DNA from: JAEZDC01 sp036676415
GTDB lineage: Bacteria; Bacteroidota; Bacteroidia; Chitinophagales; Chitinophagaceae
Assembly: GCA_036676415.1 (NCBI GenBank)
Contig: JAKFCX010000062.1
Location: 62,001-126,000 of the forward strand
Direction: 5' to 3'
Length of the DNA stretch: 64,000 nt
Positions within the stretch are counted from its first letter, which is position 1; each line of letters starts with the position of its first letter. Below, one piece after another: positions 1 to 7,817 of the stretch. The notes beneath the pieces were generated by a model, which did no database searches, was not told the DNA's origin, and worked only from the letters and a program-made list of their open reading frames with translations. A program made the translations under genes and the position numbers.

Positions 1-514
1 CTTCGATCTTTATCAACTCACCTGAAGGACCAGTTATATTTTGCTTCCTAATACCATCACAGATTTGCTTCACTTGTCTTAAACTCAGTTCACGGGCAAG
101 TACCATTACATTTGCAAACCTTGCATAGAACTTCACCGTTTCAATATTGGTGATATTCACTTGTGTAGAAATGTGAATGGGCATCCCTTCTTCTGAAGCG
201 AATTGTATAGCAGCCTGGTCTGCTGCAATGATCGCATTAACACCTGCAGCTTTTGCTTTTTTGATAATTGATCTTACCAGCGAAAGATCATGATCATATA
301 CGATTGTATTCAGCGTGAGATACGTTCTTATACTGTGAGATTGGCAAATAGAAACTATTTTCACAAGATCTTCTGCAGTGAAGTTCATTGTTGCCCGGGC
401 CCTCATGTTTAACTGCTCTACACCAAAGTACACAGCATCGGCACCACCCTGTATGGCTGCCATTAACGACTCAAAATTCCCGGCAGGAGATAATAATTCA
501 ACTTTCGCTTGCAT
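1..514 (-). CDS. Peptidase U32 family protein, N-terminal part (runs off the left edge)
   Basis: Only the first 171 codons lie in the window; the 3' part is beyond base 1. The ATG at 514 opens with MQAKVELLSPAG, followed by GGADAVYFG and LNMRARA, the N-terminal signature of U32 (collagenase-like) proteins. The segment then shows the alternating strands and helices of a TIM-barrel-like fold, including 'HISTQVNITN'. U32 members include peptidases and enzymes that hydroxylate or modify tRNA and other substrates, so the exact reaction cannot be read from this fragment. The next gene (histidine kinase) ends about 65 bp upstream on the same strand, with no clear terminator between. Confidence 0.9.
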   Translation of the reverse strand, partial: MQAKVELLSPAGNFESLMAAIQGGADAVYFGVEQLNMRARATMNFTAEDLVKIVSICQSHSIRTYLTLNTIVYDHDLSLVRSIIKKAKAAGVNAIIAADQAAIQFASEEGMPIHISTQVNITNIETVKFYARFANVMVLARELSLRQVKQICDGIRKQNITGPSGELIKIE

Positions 515-578
515 GGCAAATAGAATTGCCGCAAAAGTGATCTTAGCAGATTAAATAAATTATGACTAAGATCAATGA

Positions 579-1772
579 TCAGCCATTTAGCGTAATATGA
601 ACAGTGGTTCCTTTGCCTAGTTTACTTTCAATTGACACCTCACCATCAAGCATCTCAACAAAATCTTTTATGAGCATGAAACCAAGTCCGCTTCCTTTTT
701 CATTCCTGGTTCCAAGACCCACCATACCAGATTTTCCTTCCACCAGGTTTGTGAATTGCTGTTCGGTCATGCCAATTCCTGTATCAGAGATAGACAACTT
801 TACCTTTCCCTTAGTGCGTTTTGCATCAATGGAGATCGTGCCGCCTTCGGTAAATTTATTCGCATTGGTGAGCACATTACGGATGAGAAAACGCAATACA
901 TTCTCATCACCGTACATCAGGAACTTCTTGTGGATATTATTTTGAAGCAAATTATTTTTTAGCTCGGATGGCGTACCACATTTTAGAAATTCATCTTTGA
1001 CAATATCATAAAGGTTGATAGCAGTTTTATTGAACAGATCATTTGAAGCCTGGATCTTACCCCAGTCTATCAGGTTGGAAAGAAGACACATCGTATTGTC
1101 CAATTGTTTCTTCCACATTTCTATCATCTCAGCTTTCTTTTCTTCTGAAATGATATTCTCCTGAGATAATTCTACTATTCCCTGTAAAGAAACCAAGGGG
1201 GTGCGAACATCATGTGCAACGATAGACAGTATCTTATTCTGCATTTCGGCCTGTTGCTGCAAACGCTTCTGGTAATTCTGCAGGTAACGATTCTGTAACT
1301 TTTGCTCGGCCAGCTTTACTACCTGGTGGCCCAGCACTTTTAAAGCGAATTCCTGGTCTTCAGTAAGGTTTTGCGGAACAGAATTTACCACACATAAGGC
1401 TCCTAATCTATGCCCTTTCCTGGTGATCAGGGGCACACCTGCATAAAAACGAATATTAGGATCACCGGTTACATTTGGATAGTCATGGAATCGTTCATCC
1501 TTGGAAGCATCTTCAACTTTGAAAATATCAGCTTCATCAGCTACTACATGAGCACAGAAAGAAAGCTCTCTTTCCGTTTCAGGATCATCAATTCCTTTCC
1601 TGGCTTTAAACCACTGCCTCTGAGAATCGATCAGCGTTATGGCAGAAATAGGAACCTTGCATATTCTGGATGCAAGCTGCACTATATCGTCGAAACTTTC
1701 TTCATTCGCAGTATCAAGCAGATCATAATGATAAAGTTCAAGCAGTCTCTCCTCTTCATTGGGAGTAGTCAT
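579..1772 (-). CDS. GAF-domain sensor histidine kinase
   Basis: This is a cytoplasmic two-component kinase without membrane segments. An N-terminal GAF domain covers about residues 25-150 (DSQRQWFKAR, FYAGVPLITRKGHRLGALCV). A short coiled coil leads to the HisKA helix with the phospho-accepting His in SIVAHDVRTP. The HATPase domain has the N box (NVLTNANKF), G1 (DTGIGM) and G2 (GSGLGF). It would autophosphorylate in response to a ligand or redox signal bound by GAF and pass phosphate to a receiver that is not in the window. In-frame ATGs lie at 1820, 1784 and 1772. I prefer 1772 (MTTPNEEERL, the usual start of this class), because a -7 element at 1789-1796 lies downstream of the 1820 start. 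Confidence 0.9.
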   Translation of the reverse strand: MTTPNEEERLLELYHYDLLDTANEESFDDIVQLASRICKVPISAITLIDSQRQWFKARKGIDDPETERELSFCAHVVADEADIFKVEDASKDERFHDYPNVTGDPNIRFYAGVPLITRKGHRLGALCVVNSVPQNLTEDQEFALKVLGHQVVKLAEQKLQNRYLQNYQKRLQQQAEMQNKILSIVAHDVRTPLVSLQGIVELSQENIISEEKKAEMIEMWKKQLDNTMCLLSNLIDWGKIQASNDLFNKTAINLYDIVKDEFLKCGTPSELKNNLLQNNIHKKFLMYGDENVLRFLIRNVLTNANKFTEGGTISIDAKRTKGKVKLSISDTGIGMTEQQFTNLVEGKSGMVGLGTRNEKGSGLGFMLIKDFVEMLDGEVSIESKLGKGTTVHITLNG

Positions 1773-1788
1773 GGAAGTGATCATATCA

Positions 1789-1796
1789 CAAAAATA
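1789..1796 (-). promoter_or_regulatory. Putative -7 element upstream of the histidine kinase
   Basis: The minus strand reads TATTTTTG, a full match to TAnnTTTG. It lies 16 nt before the preferred ATG (1772) and 4 nt before the alternative ATG at 1784. No -33 TTG was found at the usual distance, so this is a weak call. Confidence 0.35.
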
Positions 1797-1868
1797 GTTA
1801 CGCTGTAACATAATATTCATTAAGAATATTTAAGCCCCTTAAGCTGTTTTCAATACTGATTTGTATCA

Positions 1869-1899
1869 TAAAAAAAGTCCCGCAATTAGCGGGACTTTT
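1869..1899 (-). terminator. Intrinsic terminator of the glycine-zipper lipoprotein gene
   Basis: An 11-bp perfect stem (AAAAGTCCCGC / GCGGGACTTTT) with loop AATTA is followed on the minus strand by a T-run. It lies just after the stop at 1917. Confidence 0.9.
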
Positions 1900-1916
1900 C
1901 ATTAAACATATACAAC

Positions 1917-2387
1917 TTATCTTCCATTTTTCTTATCCAGTATGGCACCTACACCATAACCACCTGCTGCACCGAGAATACCACCAATGATAGCACCTTG
2001 TACTTTTTTCTCCTTTGAGATCACAGCACCGGCACCAGCACCAACTACACCACCGATCACAGCACCTTTAGCCTTATTGCTCCATCCCTTTTTCTTTTGT
2101 TCTACAGGAGCTGTAGGTAATACTGCAGGCTCGCTGTAAGATGAATAGGAAGACATCTGTCTGCCAGAAGAGGTAGTTCTTCTTGCAGCTGTTCTTTTAG
2201 CTGCAGCTACATACGATACTGCTTTTTCTTCTGCTATTGCTTCTTTCTCTGCAACTACTAAATTCATTGAATCGATCGTTGCCTGCTTCGCTTTAAGAAT
2301 AGCCAGTTCCTGTTCTGCTGCTGAGTTGTTTGTATTACATGCTGCAAACACTGCAACTATTCCTAATGCGGGTAAAAACTTTTTCAT
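1917..2387 (-). CDS. Glycine-zipper domain lipoprotein
   Basis: This is a 156-residue predicted lipoprotein. The ATG at 2387 gives a signal peptide ending in the lipobox VFAAC. The longer frame up to 2453 only adds an unlikely leader. The mature part is an Ala/Lys/Glu-rich helix, a Ser-rich linker, then a glycine-zipper region (GAVIGGVVGAGAGAV and GAIIGGILGAAGGYGVGAIL) expected to form tightly packed membrane helices, as in Gly-zipper_YMGG proteins. It is a clear paralogue of the plus-strand gene at 3742: both share 'GWSNKAKGAV.GGVVGA' and the ending 'GGYGVGAILD.K'. The specific function is unknown; a structural or stress role in the envelope is an inference. Confidence 0.85.
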   Translation of the reverse strand: MKKFLPALGIVAVFAACNTNNSAAEQELAILKAKQATIDSMNLVVAEKEAIAEEKAVSYVAAAKRTAARRTTSSGRQMSSYSSYSEPAVLPTAPVEQKKKGWSNKAKGAVIGGVVGAGAGAVISKEKKVQGAIIGGILGAAGGYGVGAILDKKNGR

Positions 2388-2561
2388 AGTACTTTCTTTT
2401 AGGTTTTGAATAATTATTGGATTCGTATACCCTAATTGAAATAATGGTGCCACTCGTGCCAGTTTTTATATTGTTTAGGAACTTATAACATAATAATTTT
2501 CATTTAGGAAAATAATATCATTACCCAATTAAACCTTCCAGTTTCATGCGATTGTTCACAT

Positions 2562-2594
2562 AAAAAAAGAGAGAATATTACATCCTCTCTTTTG
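2562..2594 (-). terminator. Intrinsic terminator of the transglutaminase-like gene
   Basis: Minus-strand stem AAAGAGAGG / TCTCTCTTT with a loop of about 8 nt, followed by a run of T, 20 bp past the stop. Confidence 0.85.
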
Positions 2595-2613
2595 CATCTA
2601 AACTGAGTTATAT

Positions 2614-3513
2614 TTAGGGATATATATATTCTACTACATCATTTCCCATGTACGAACCACCAGGATAGCTGGCTGTATAATCAAGATTGATCCATACATT
2701 CCCTTTGGCATCTTTATAATAATTGAGTTCTTTTTGTTTTGTTTCTTTAGTAAACAATTTCTCTGTAAGTAAACCAACTACTCCAGGAAGATCTTCTTCT
2801 TTACCGATAAATAACTCAGGATAGATATGACCTTTTATAAACGTTAACCTTACCTTGGCTCCTATTGATTTCAATGCTGCGGCCATCAGTATAGAGTAAT
2901 CATCACAATCTCCTGCCATCAACCTGGTACTTTCACTGGCTTTCGCAAAATATTCTTCATCCTCCGGATCACTAACATAATTCCAGTTTGCATTTATTTT
3001 TTTGAACACAGCAAAACTCTGCACCAATACACGGGAATAATCAGTCCTTATTTTCTGTTCCTTTCTGAAGAACTCGTTGGCTGCATTCACCGCGAATTCT
3101 CTTACCTGCGGATCTTTATGATCAATGGCGTCTACCAATTGCCTGTCACGATAAAACACCGTATAACTGGTATAAACAAAAGTGCTTTTATCTTTATAAC
3201 CAGCCATATCATTAAATACATTCCGGCTGTGATTATAAAAAGCAAGTATATCCTGCTTTCCCATATAAAAATCAAACCCCAGCCAACCTGATATTCCTAC
3301 CAATAGAAAAACAAAAACCCATTTTAGTTTTTTTGCTAAAAAAAATGTTAATGAGAAAAGCATAAGGAGTATGAGGCTTCTTTCTAACTGAAAAGAGAAA
3401 CCAAATTCCGGTAGCTGATCATACAACAAAACAAATAGTAAAGCCGAAACAACAGCACAGAGTAAAAAGAGAAGGATATTCACTAAGGAAAAAAGCTGCG
3501 ATATCCGTTTCAT
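2614..3513 (-). CDS. Membrane-anchored transglutaminase-like protein
   Basis: The 299 residues begin with three hydrophobic segments (about 12-32, 44-60 and 63-82). A soluble domain follows with a transglutaminase-like catalytic core: the Cys sits in 'GDCDDYSILMAAAL', a His in 'IKGHIYPE', and an Asp/Asn pair in 'WINLDYTA'. This Cys-His-Asp arrangement is typical of bacterial transglutaminase/protease-like domains, which usually hydrolyse or rearrange peptide bonds rather than cross-link. The domain should face the periplasm. It lies between two glycine-zipper lipoprotein paralogues in opposite orientation and has its own terminator. The substrate is unknown. Confidence 0.8.
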   Translation of the reverse strand: MKRISQLFSLVNILLFLLCAVVSALLFVLLYDQLPEFGFSFQLERSLILLMLFSLTFFLAKKLKWVFVFLLVGISGWLGFDFYMGKQDILAFYNHSRNVFNDMAGYKDKSTFVYTSYTVFYRDRQLVDAIDHKDPQVREFAVNAANEFFRKEQKIRTDYSRVLVQSFAVFKKINANWNYVSDPEDEEYFAKASESTRLMAGDCDDYSILMAAALKSIGAKVRLTFIKGHIYPELFIGKEEDLPGVVGLLTEKLFTKETKQKELNYYKDAKGNVWINLDYTASYPGGSYMGNDVVEYIYP

Positions 3514-3741
3514 AGAGGTGATTTATAAGATAGACGATAAATTTCGACTATTAAGTGCTGTATAAAAGTGAAAGAATGTATAATTCACCTTATTACATAA
3601 AGAAGTATTGAGGAGCATCTCTACATAATTGTCGCTTGATGCATGGACATCCTTTCGAACAAAGTTGAAAATCAATGCATTTTCTTATTCATAGATAAAT
3701 GGCACGGTCTTTTGAAGTATAGGTGAAATAAAAACAAGATT

Positions 3742-4185
3742 ATGAAAAAGATATTTGCCGGTTTAGCTATAGCATCTGTTATGACTGCCTGCAGCGATTC
3801 AGCAAGCAATAGAGATGCAGAATTGCAGGCAAAACAATTTACTATAGACTCGATGAAAGCAGTGGCAGCAGAAAAAGAAGCTGAAGCAAAAATTTTAGAA
3901 ACCCAGGCGGCAACAAAAACAGCCGCAAGGCGTAGTTCTGGTTCCAAGACAGTAGTGTATAAAGGATACAGTGAACCAACTACTACCAGTACCAGAGATG
4001 GACATGACAGACCAGGATGGAGCAACAAAGCTAAAGGTGCAGTCGTTGGTGGTGTTGTTGGTGCTGTAACCGGTGCAGCCGTTTCGGATAAGAAAGCAAA
4101 AGGTGCAGTTATCGGTGGTGTTGTTGGTGCTGCAGGTGGTTATGGTGTTGGTGCTATTCTAGACAACAAGAAAAAGAAACAATAA
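3742..4185 (+). CDS. Glycine-zipper domain lipoprotein (paralogue of the one at 1917-2387)
   Basis: The 147 residues have a lipoprotein signal peptide (lipobox VMTAC, Cys 17), a charged helix rich in Ala, Glu and Lys, a Ser/Thr linker and a C-terminal double glycine zipper (GAVVGGVVGAVTGAAV, GAVIGGVVGAAGGYGVGAIL). It shares its length, architecture and C-terminal half with the minus-strand gene at 1917, which marks a local duplication with inversion around the transglutaminase-like gene. A strong terminator follows, so it is probably monocistronic. The 228 bp upstream, between it and the divergent transglutaminase-like gene, hold no other gene that I can see. Confidence 0.85.
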   Translation: MKKIFAGLAIASVMTACSDSASNRDAELQAKQFTIDSMKAVAAEKEAEAKILETQAATKTAARRSSGSKTVVYKGYSEPTTTSTRDGHDRPGWSNKAKGAVVGGVVGAVTGAAVSDKKAKGAVIGGVVGAAGGYGVGAILDNKKKKQ

Positions 4186-4203
4186 TTGGTATAAGAAGGA
4201 TGT

Positions 4204-4230
4204 AAAGCCTCACTTTGGTGAGGCTTTTCT
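4204..4230 (+). terminator. Intrinsic terminator
   Basis: Perfect 10-bp stem AAAGCCTCAC / GTGAGGCTTT around TTTG, then a short T-rich stretch, 18 bp after the glycine-zipper stop. Confidence 0.9.
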
Positions 4231-4273
4231 ATTTAGTATCATATAATTTCTTCTAAATCCTTTTCTTTGATTT

Positions 4274-4735
4274 ATGAAAAAGCTGATACTTTCTTTATTG
4301 CTTACTATAGGTGTAGGAGCACTTGGTGGTATTGTTACAGCAGGTGAATCATCAGGTGAGTGGTATACGAATCTTGCTAAACCATGGTATCAACCACCTT
4401 CAGGGATATTTAGTCCTGTATGGACACTATTGTACATTCTTATGGGAGTTGCTTTTTATTTTGTCTGGAGAAAACCACTTTCACGGGAAAGGAATAATGC
4501 CATCACCATTTTCCTGGCACAGTTACTTTTGAATTTTTTTTGGAGTTTCCTGTTTTTTAGTTTGCATTCACCCGGATTGGCATTGATCAATATTGTTGTA
4601 CTCTGGATAACGATCCTGCTCACGATATTCAGTTTTTCTAAATTGTCTAAAACAGCTGCATGGCTATTGGTGCCTTATATAGCATGGGTGAGTTTTGCTA
4701 CTGTTCTTAACTGGGATATCTGGAGAATGAATTAA
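4274..4735 (+). CDS. tspO: TspO/MBR family tryptophan-rich sensory protein
   Basis: This 153-residue membrane protein has five predicted transmembrane helices. Family signatures are present in order: WYTNLAKPWYQPP, 'VWTLLYILMG', 'LNFFWSFLFF', 'WLLVPYIAWVSFATVLN'. TspO/MBR proteins bind porphyrins and sterol-like ligands and, in bacteria, influence tetrapyrrole and stress responses. Length and Trp content match the family. It follows a terminator and ends 4 bp from the convergent gene at 4740, so it is probably transcribed alone. Confidence 0.9.
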   Translation: MKKLILSLLLTIGVGALGGIVTAGESSGEWYTNLAKPWYQPPSGIFSPVWTLLYILMGVAFYFVWRKPLSRERNNAITIFLAQLLLNFFWSFLFFSLHSPGLALINIVVLWITILLTIFSFSKLSKTAAWLLVPYIAWVSFATVLNWDIWRMN

Positions 4736-4739
4736 GAAG

Positions 4740-4952
4740 TTAATCATTCTCAGGAAATTCTGGACCGGCTTTCTTCACTCCTATTATTCCACCAAGAATG
4801 CAAAGTCCGATTACTAACACTAACATAAATGGGACACCAATGTATCCACGCTTGTCATAAGGAAGCTGATACCATATCGGAAATCCGATGGCAAAACCTG
4901 CAGCAATACCAATGCAACATCCGATAATGCCATAAGCAACCTGTTTGTCCAT
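4740..4952 (-). CDS. Small two-helix membrane protein
   Basis: The 70 residues hold two hydrophobic segments (about 6-27 and 40-60) joined by a short polar loop (WYQLPYDKRGY). I do not recognise a family. It lies 13 bp after the ankyrin-protein gene on the same strand and may be co-transcribed with it. Confidence 0.6.
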   Translation of the reverse strand: MDKQVAYGIIGCCIGIAAGFAIGFPIWYQLPYDKRGYIGVPFMLVLVIGLCILGGIIGVKKAGPEFPEND

Positions 4953-4965
4953 GCACTAAAGTTCA

Positions 4966-5466
4966 TTATTTTGCTCCGATACTTTGTAAATAGTCCAGCA
5001 CTTCTTTGGCTTGAGCTCCACCTCTTTTTGCATGATGGATCAATTGCAATCCATGTGGCCCTTTAGAATCTTTCAAGTTTGGAAATGCAGTTAATAATCC
5101 TTTTACTACATCCAGGTTTCCCAACATGGCAAAACAAAAAATATTTGCTCTTGCACCTTTCGATAAAAGATAATTAACGATATCTCTATCCCCGACATGT
5201 GATGCTCCTTCAATTGCAGCCTCAAAATCTCCACCACCCAGATCCCAGCTTGCATTTAAAAGGCCAGGTTCTTCTGCAAGCATTTGCTTTACTTTTTCAA
5301 GATTGTTGTGCCCTGCACTTACAAATGCTTTTATCAACTCAGGTTTAATGACAGGCGGAACTTCTTTCTTCTGTTGAGGCATAGAAGTAAATGGAAATAA
5401 ACACAGCCCTGTTGCAGTTAAAGAAGATAATTGCAGGAAGTGCTTTCTTGAGATAAACTGTTGCAT
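4966..5466 (-). CDS. Ankyrin-repeat protein with a Tat-like signal
   Basis: The 166-residue protein begins 'SRKHFLQLSSLTATGL', an RK-type twin-arginine-like signal followed by a hydrophobic stretch, so export is likely. The mature part carries about three ankyrin units, including 'GDRDIVNYLLSKGARANIFCFAMLGNLDVVKGLL'-like helices spread over about residues 45-145. Ankyrin repeats mediate protein-protein contacts; no catalytic domain is visible. Small Tat-exported ankyrin proteins are common in Bacteroidota but their partners are not known. Confidence 0.8.
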   Translation of the reverse strand: MQQFISRKHFLQLSSLTATGLCLFPFTSMPQQKKEVPPVIKPELIKAFVSAGHNNLEKVKQMLAEEPGLLNASWDLGGGDFEAAIEGASHVGDRDIVNYLLSKGARANIFCFAMLGNLDVVKGLLTAFPNLKDSKGPHGLQLIHHAKRGGAQAKEVLDYLQSIGAK

Positions 5467-5553
5467 AGCGAAAGATTAAGTAACTAAACTTACCAATTGG
5501 TAAGGATACTTGGCTACCGTCTATCATTTGACCTTTAAGATTAACACTATTTC

Positions 5554-6048
5554 TTAATCATACTTTATCGCTGAATACCCTAACAATCTTCTCCATAAAG
5601 CCAACTGACCAATAATGCTGGCTTCACGGTAAATCGTAAAACAGATCAATTCATAGTAACTCATTTTCATTCCACCCATATCTATCATACTATCAAGCTT
5701 TGCATCATCGATTTTCACCAATGCTTCCCGGGCTATCGGCGTGATCTGATTCCAGTCATTAATATATTCTGCAACGGAAGGATAACGTTCACCTTCCTGT
5801 ATTCCTTTATGCCTTTCGAAAAGATCCGCCCTTGTTTGTTCTACATCATGTTTCATTTCTGTAGCCATTTGAAAACGTTGATGCACCAGAGAACCAGTAA
5901 GCCATGCAGGATGATTGGCCTGAGTGTTTAAACGGTTATGCATATCATTTTCAGAAATGCCGTCAAGCGCTTTCTTAAAGAAATCCGTTTGCCAGTCGAA
6001 TAATGTAAGTAAAGCATGTGTACGTGTGCTGGTAGTTTGATTGTTCAT
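5554..6048 (-). CDS. DinB-like four-helix-bundle protein
   Basis: The chosen ATG at 6048 (MNNQTTSTRTHALLTLFDWQ) gives 164 residues. An in-frame extension to 6180 exists but looks non-coding. The helical pattern, the 'HPAWLTGSLVHQRFQMA' helix and the C-terminal 'REASIIGQLALWRRLLGY' helix resemble DinB/YfiT-type four-helix bundles, which bind a metal through three His and are often thiol-dependent transferases. Only some metal-binding His are obvious, so catalytic activity is uncertain. Confidence 0.7.
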   Translation of the reverse strand: MNNQTTSTRTHALLTLFDWQTDFFKKALDGISENDMHNRLNTQANHPAWLTGSLVHQRFQMATEMKHDVEQTRADLFERHKGIQEGERYPSVAEYINDWNQITPIAREALVKIDDAKLDSMIDMGGMKMSYYELICFTIYREASIIGQLALWRRLLGYSAIKYD

Positions 6049-6218
6049 GATGAAACTGTTTTGAATAGTAAAGCTAGTAAGACCATTTCGTTTAGATAGT
6101 GTGCATTGCGACAATATGAGGGCGTAATTGCGAAGAAAAAGTAATCTACAAGTTGCTGGTGAAGCTTTGTTTTGCACCATTTGCCAGAAAAGAACATCAA
6201 CAATAACAATTTAATAAG

Positions 6219-6249
6219 TTGACCATTACATTATTACACGCTAACTTTA
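6219..6249 (+). promoter_or_regulatory. Putative Bacteroidota promoter for the gene at 6254
   Basis: TTG (6219-6221), a 20-bp spacer and TAACTTTA (6242-6249, one mismatch to TAnnTTTG). The GTG start codon follows after only 4 nt, so the mRNA would be almost leaderless, or the true start lies further in. Confidence 0.3.
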
Positions 6250-6253
6250 TAAC

Positions 6254-6640
6254 GTGCAAAAGCTGATTGCAATAGTATTTCTCGTTATCACTGTAATGAC
6301 TACAGAAACAGGCATACAACTATTAAAGTTGCCGATGCTGGTAAATCATTTTGCTACACATTTATCAGAGGGCAGAAGCAACAATTTCGCCGACTTTATT
6401 AAAGAACATTACGCAGGCAATCAACATCATGATAATGACAGGCAGCAAGACGAGCAATTACCTTTCAAAACAGTAATCACAGAGTCTTTTTTTAGCCTGT
6501 ATGTTGCTGTTCCATATCCTTTGTTAACACAATTCTCTTGTGGTCATTCAAAAAGCCAAATGTCTTCTCAATATTCTTTTAGCCTGCAAGATCATTTTAC
6601 AGCAATCTTCCATCCTCCACAAGTCACTCAGATTATTTAA
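6254..6640 (+). CDS. Conserved Bacteroidota small secreted/membrane protein ('LPFK' type)
   Basis: The 128-residue frame uses a GTG start; the first in-frame ATG is within the signal segment. It has an N-terminal hydrophobic segment, then 'LLKLPMLVNHFATH', 'FADFIKEHY', an acidic/His-rich stretch (HHDNDRQQDEQ) and LPFK. From memory, this order (hydrophobic start, NHF/HY motif, acidic linker, LPFK) marks an unnamed Bacteroidota family often found near metal-efflux genes. The biochemical role is unknown. It heads a compact run with the genes at 6679 and 7184. Confidence 0.6.
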   Translation: MQKLIAIVFLVITVMTTETGIQLLKLPMLVNHFATHLSEGRSNNFADFIKEHYAGNQHHDNDRQQDEQLPFKTVITESFFSLYVAVPYPLLTQFSCGHSKSQMSSQYSFSLQDHFTAIFHPPQVTQII

Positions 6641-6678
6641 GTGACCGTACTAGATTTTTTACTTTAAACATATTTATT

Positions 6679-7167
6679 ATGAATGCAACTCAAGTGCATT
6701 TAGCAATGACACATCTACCTGTGATCTTGTCGTTAGTTGGCATGCTTGCTCTATTAATTTCATTTATTAAACCAAATATTTCTCTCCGGAGAACGGCATT
6801 ATATATATTACTTATTGCAGGAATAACGGCATTACCTGTATTCTTCACCGGTGAAGGTGCCGAAGAAGTAGTAGAAAACCTGCCTGGTGTTTCAGAATCG
6901 CTGATAGAAGACCATGAATCAATTGCTAAATATGGATTGTTTGCAATATTGGCTACCGCTGTGTTAGCTTTAATCGCTCTTCCCAACTTTATAGCGGAGA
7001 AATTTAAAAAGGGAATAGTGGTAGCTGTATTGATTGTTTCTTTTGTGTCAACAGGATTGATGATACAAACAGCACATCTTGGTGGACAGATCCGCCACAG
7101 TGAAATTAGAACAGGCATGACCCAACAGGGAGACAATACAGAAAACGAAAAAGAAGATGATGATTAA
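6679..7167 (+). CDS. Four-helix membrane protein, DUF2231-like
   Basis: The 162 residues hold four predicted transmembrane helices (about 8-30, 38-56, 84-104 and 112-130) and an acidic C-terminal tail. Conserved-looking His residues sit in 'VHLAMTHLPV', 'IEDHESIAKYG' and 'AHLGGQIRHSE'. This layout recalls DUF2231-type membrane proteins, for which haem or metal binding has been suggested. That assignment rests on pattern resemblance only. The gene lies 38 bp after the small secreted-protein gene and ends just before the lipoprotein gene, which suggests one operon. Confidence 0.65.
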   Translation: MNATQVHLAMTHLPVILSLVGMLALLISFIKPNISLRRTALYILLIAGITALPVFFTGEGAEEVVENLPGVSESLIEDHESIAKYGLFAILATAVLALIALPNFIAEKFKKGIVVAVLIVSFVSTGLMIQTAHLGGQIRHSEIRTGMTQQGDNTENEKEDDD

Positions 7168-7183
7168 CTTAAAAACAAAACAC

Positions 7184-7609
7184 ATGAACAAATTAATGGT
7201 ATTGATCGCTTTCGTATTTACTGCCTGCACGGGTACAATGCAGCAGGATAATGATTCCAAAGAAGCGACACAAGTCGAAAATGAAAAAGAAAACGTAACC
7301 ACATTACAGCTGAACAATGGTGCAAAATGGAAATTGGATGAGGCAACAAAAAAGAATGTTGCAGCATTAAAACAGATCGTTAATGACACTAGTCGCAAGG
7401 CAGAGTTAGCATCCGCTTTACAGTCTGGTTTAGATACGTTAGTAAGTCAATGTAAAATGAAAGGTCCTGATCATGAGGCCCTGCACCAATGGCTGGAACC
7501 ATTTATGCATGCGGTAAAAGAACTGAAAGAAGATGATGAAAGCGAAAGGCAGGAAGCGATGGTAACTATTCGAAAAGAGTTGGAAAATTTTGATATGTAT
7601 TTTGAATAA
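7184..7609 (+). CDS. Small helical lipoprotein
   Basis: I chose the ATG at 7184 because it gives a clean lipoprotein signal (MNKLMVLIAFVFTAC). An ATG at 7157 would overlap the previous gene and add nine residues. The mature protein (about 125 residues) is polar, acidic and helical; its Cys-Lys-Met and 'HEALHQWLEPFMHAV' segments could bind metal. A strong terminator follows. No named family is recognised. With the two genes before it, it forms a likely three-gene envelope operon. Confidence 0.7.
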   Translation: MNKLMVLIAFVFTACTGTMQQDNDSKEATQVENEKENVTTLQLNNGAKWKLDEATKKNVAALKQIVNDTSRKAELASALQSGLDTLVSQCKMKGPDHEALHQWLEPFMHAVKELKEDDESERQEAMVTIRKELENFDMYFE

Positions 7610-7644
7610 CTGGTGTGATGTTTAATTATCCAGTTCCAATTTTT

Positions 7645-7673
7645 AAAGGCAATCTGAACAGGTTGCCTTTATT
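7645..7673 (+). terminator. Intrinsic terminator of the 6254-7609 gene run
   Basis: Stem AAAGGCAA / TTGCCTTT (7645-7652 and 7663-7670) with a 10-nt loop, followed by ATT. Confidence 0.75.
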
Positions 7674-7745
7674 CATAATAAAGACAGCCAGTGCTACTTT
7701 CCTTATCGTTGATGATATTCAACATTTACTTCTCATATTAACATT

Positions 7746-7774
7746 AAAAGCCCTCACATCTCTGCAAGGGCTTT
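7746..7774 (-). terminator. Intrinsic terminator of dnaK
   Basis: Minus-strand stem AAAGCCCT / AGGGCTTT, 44 bp past the dnaK stop, with T residues after the stem. Confidence 0.75.
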
Positions 7775-7785
7775 ATTTATCTTAA

Positions 7786-7817
7786 TGAGATTGCTTCGCG
7801 AAAGCTCGCAATGACGA
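7786..7817. repeat. Short REP-like palindrome abutting the dnaK stop
   Basis: The sequence around GAGATTGCTTCGCG...CTCGCAATGACG has inverted ends ATTGC / GCAAT (7790-7794, 7808-7812). It resembles the widespread 'GAGATTGCTTCG ... CGCAATGACG' extragenic palindromes of many bacteria. It touches the dnaK stop codon. Only one clear copy is visible here. Confidence 0.35.

Noticed and set aside
2446..2461. TGGCAC direct repeat upstream of one glycine-zipper gene, with TGGCACG also before the other (3700-3706), resembling sigma-54 sites
   Set aside because: The -12 GC at the required spacing is missing at both sites.
3626..3648. TGTCGCTTG-type sequence near 3630 and at 28085, similar to part of the B core
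   Set aside because: Only 8-9 bases match and the GTACAAG head is absent.
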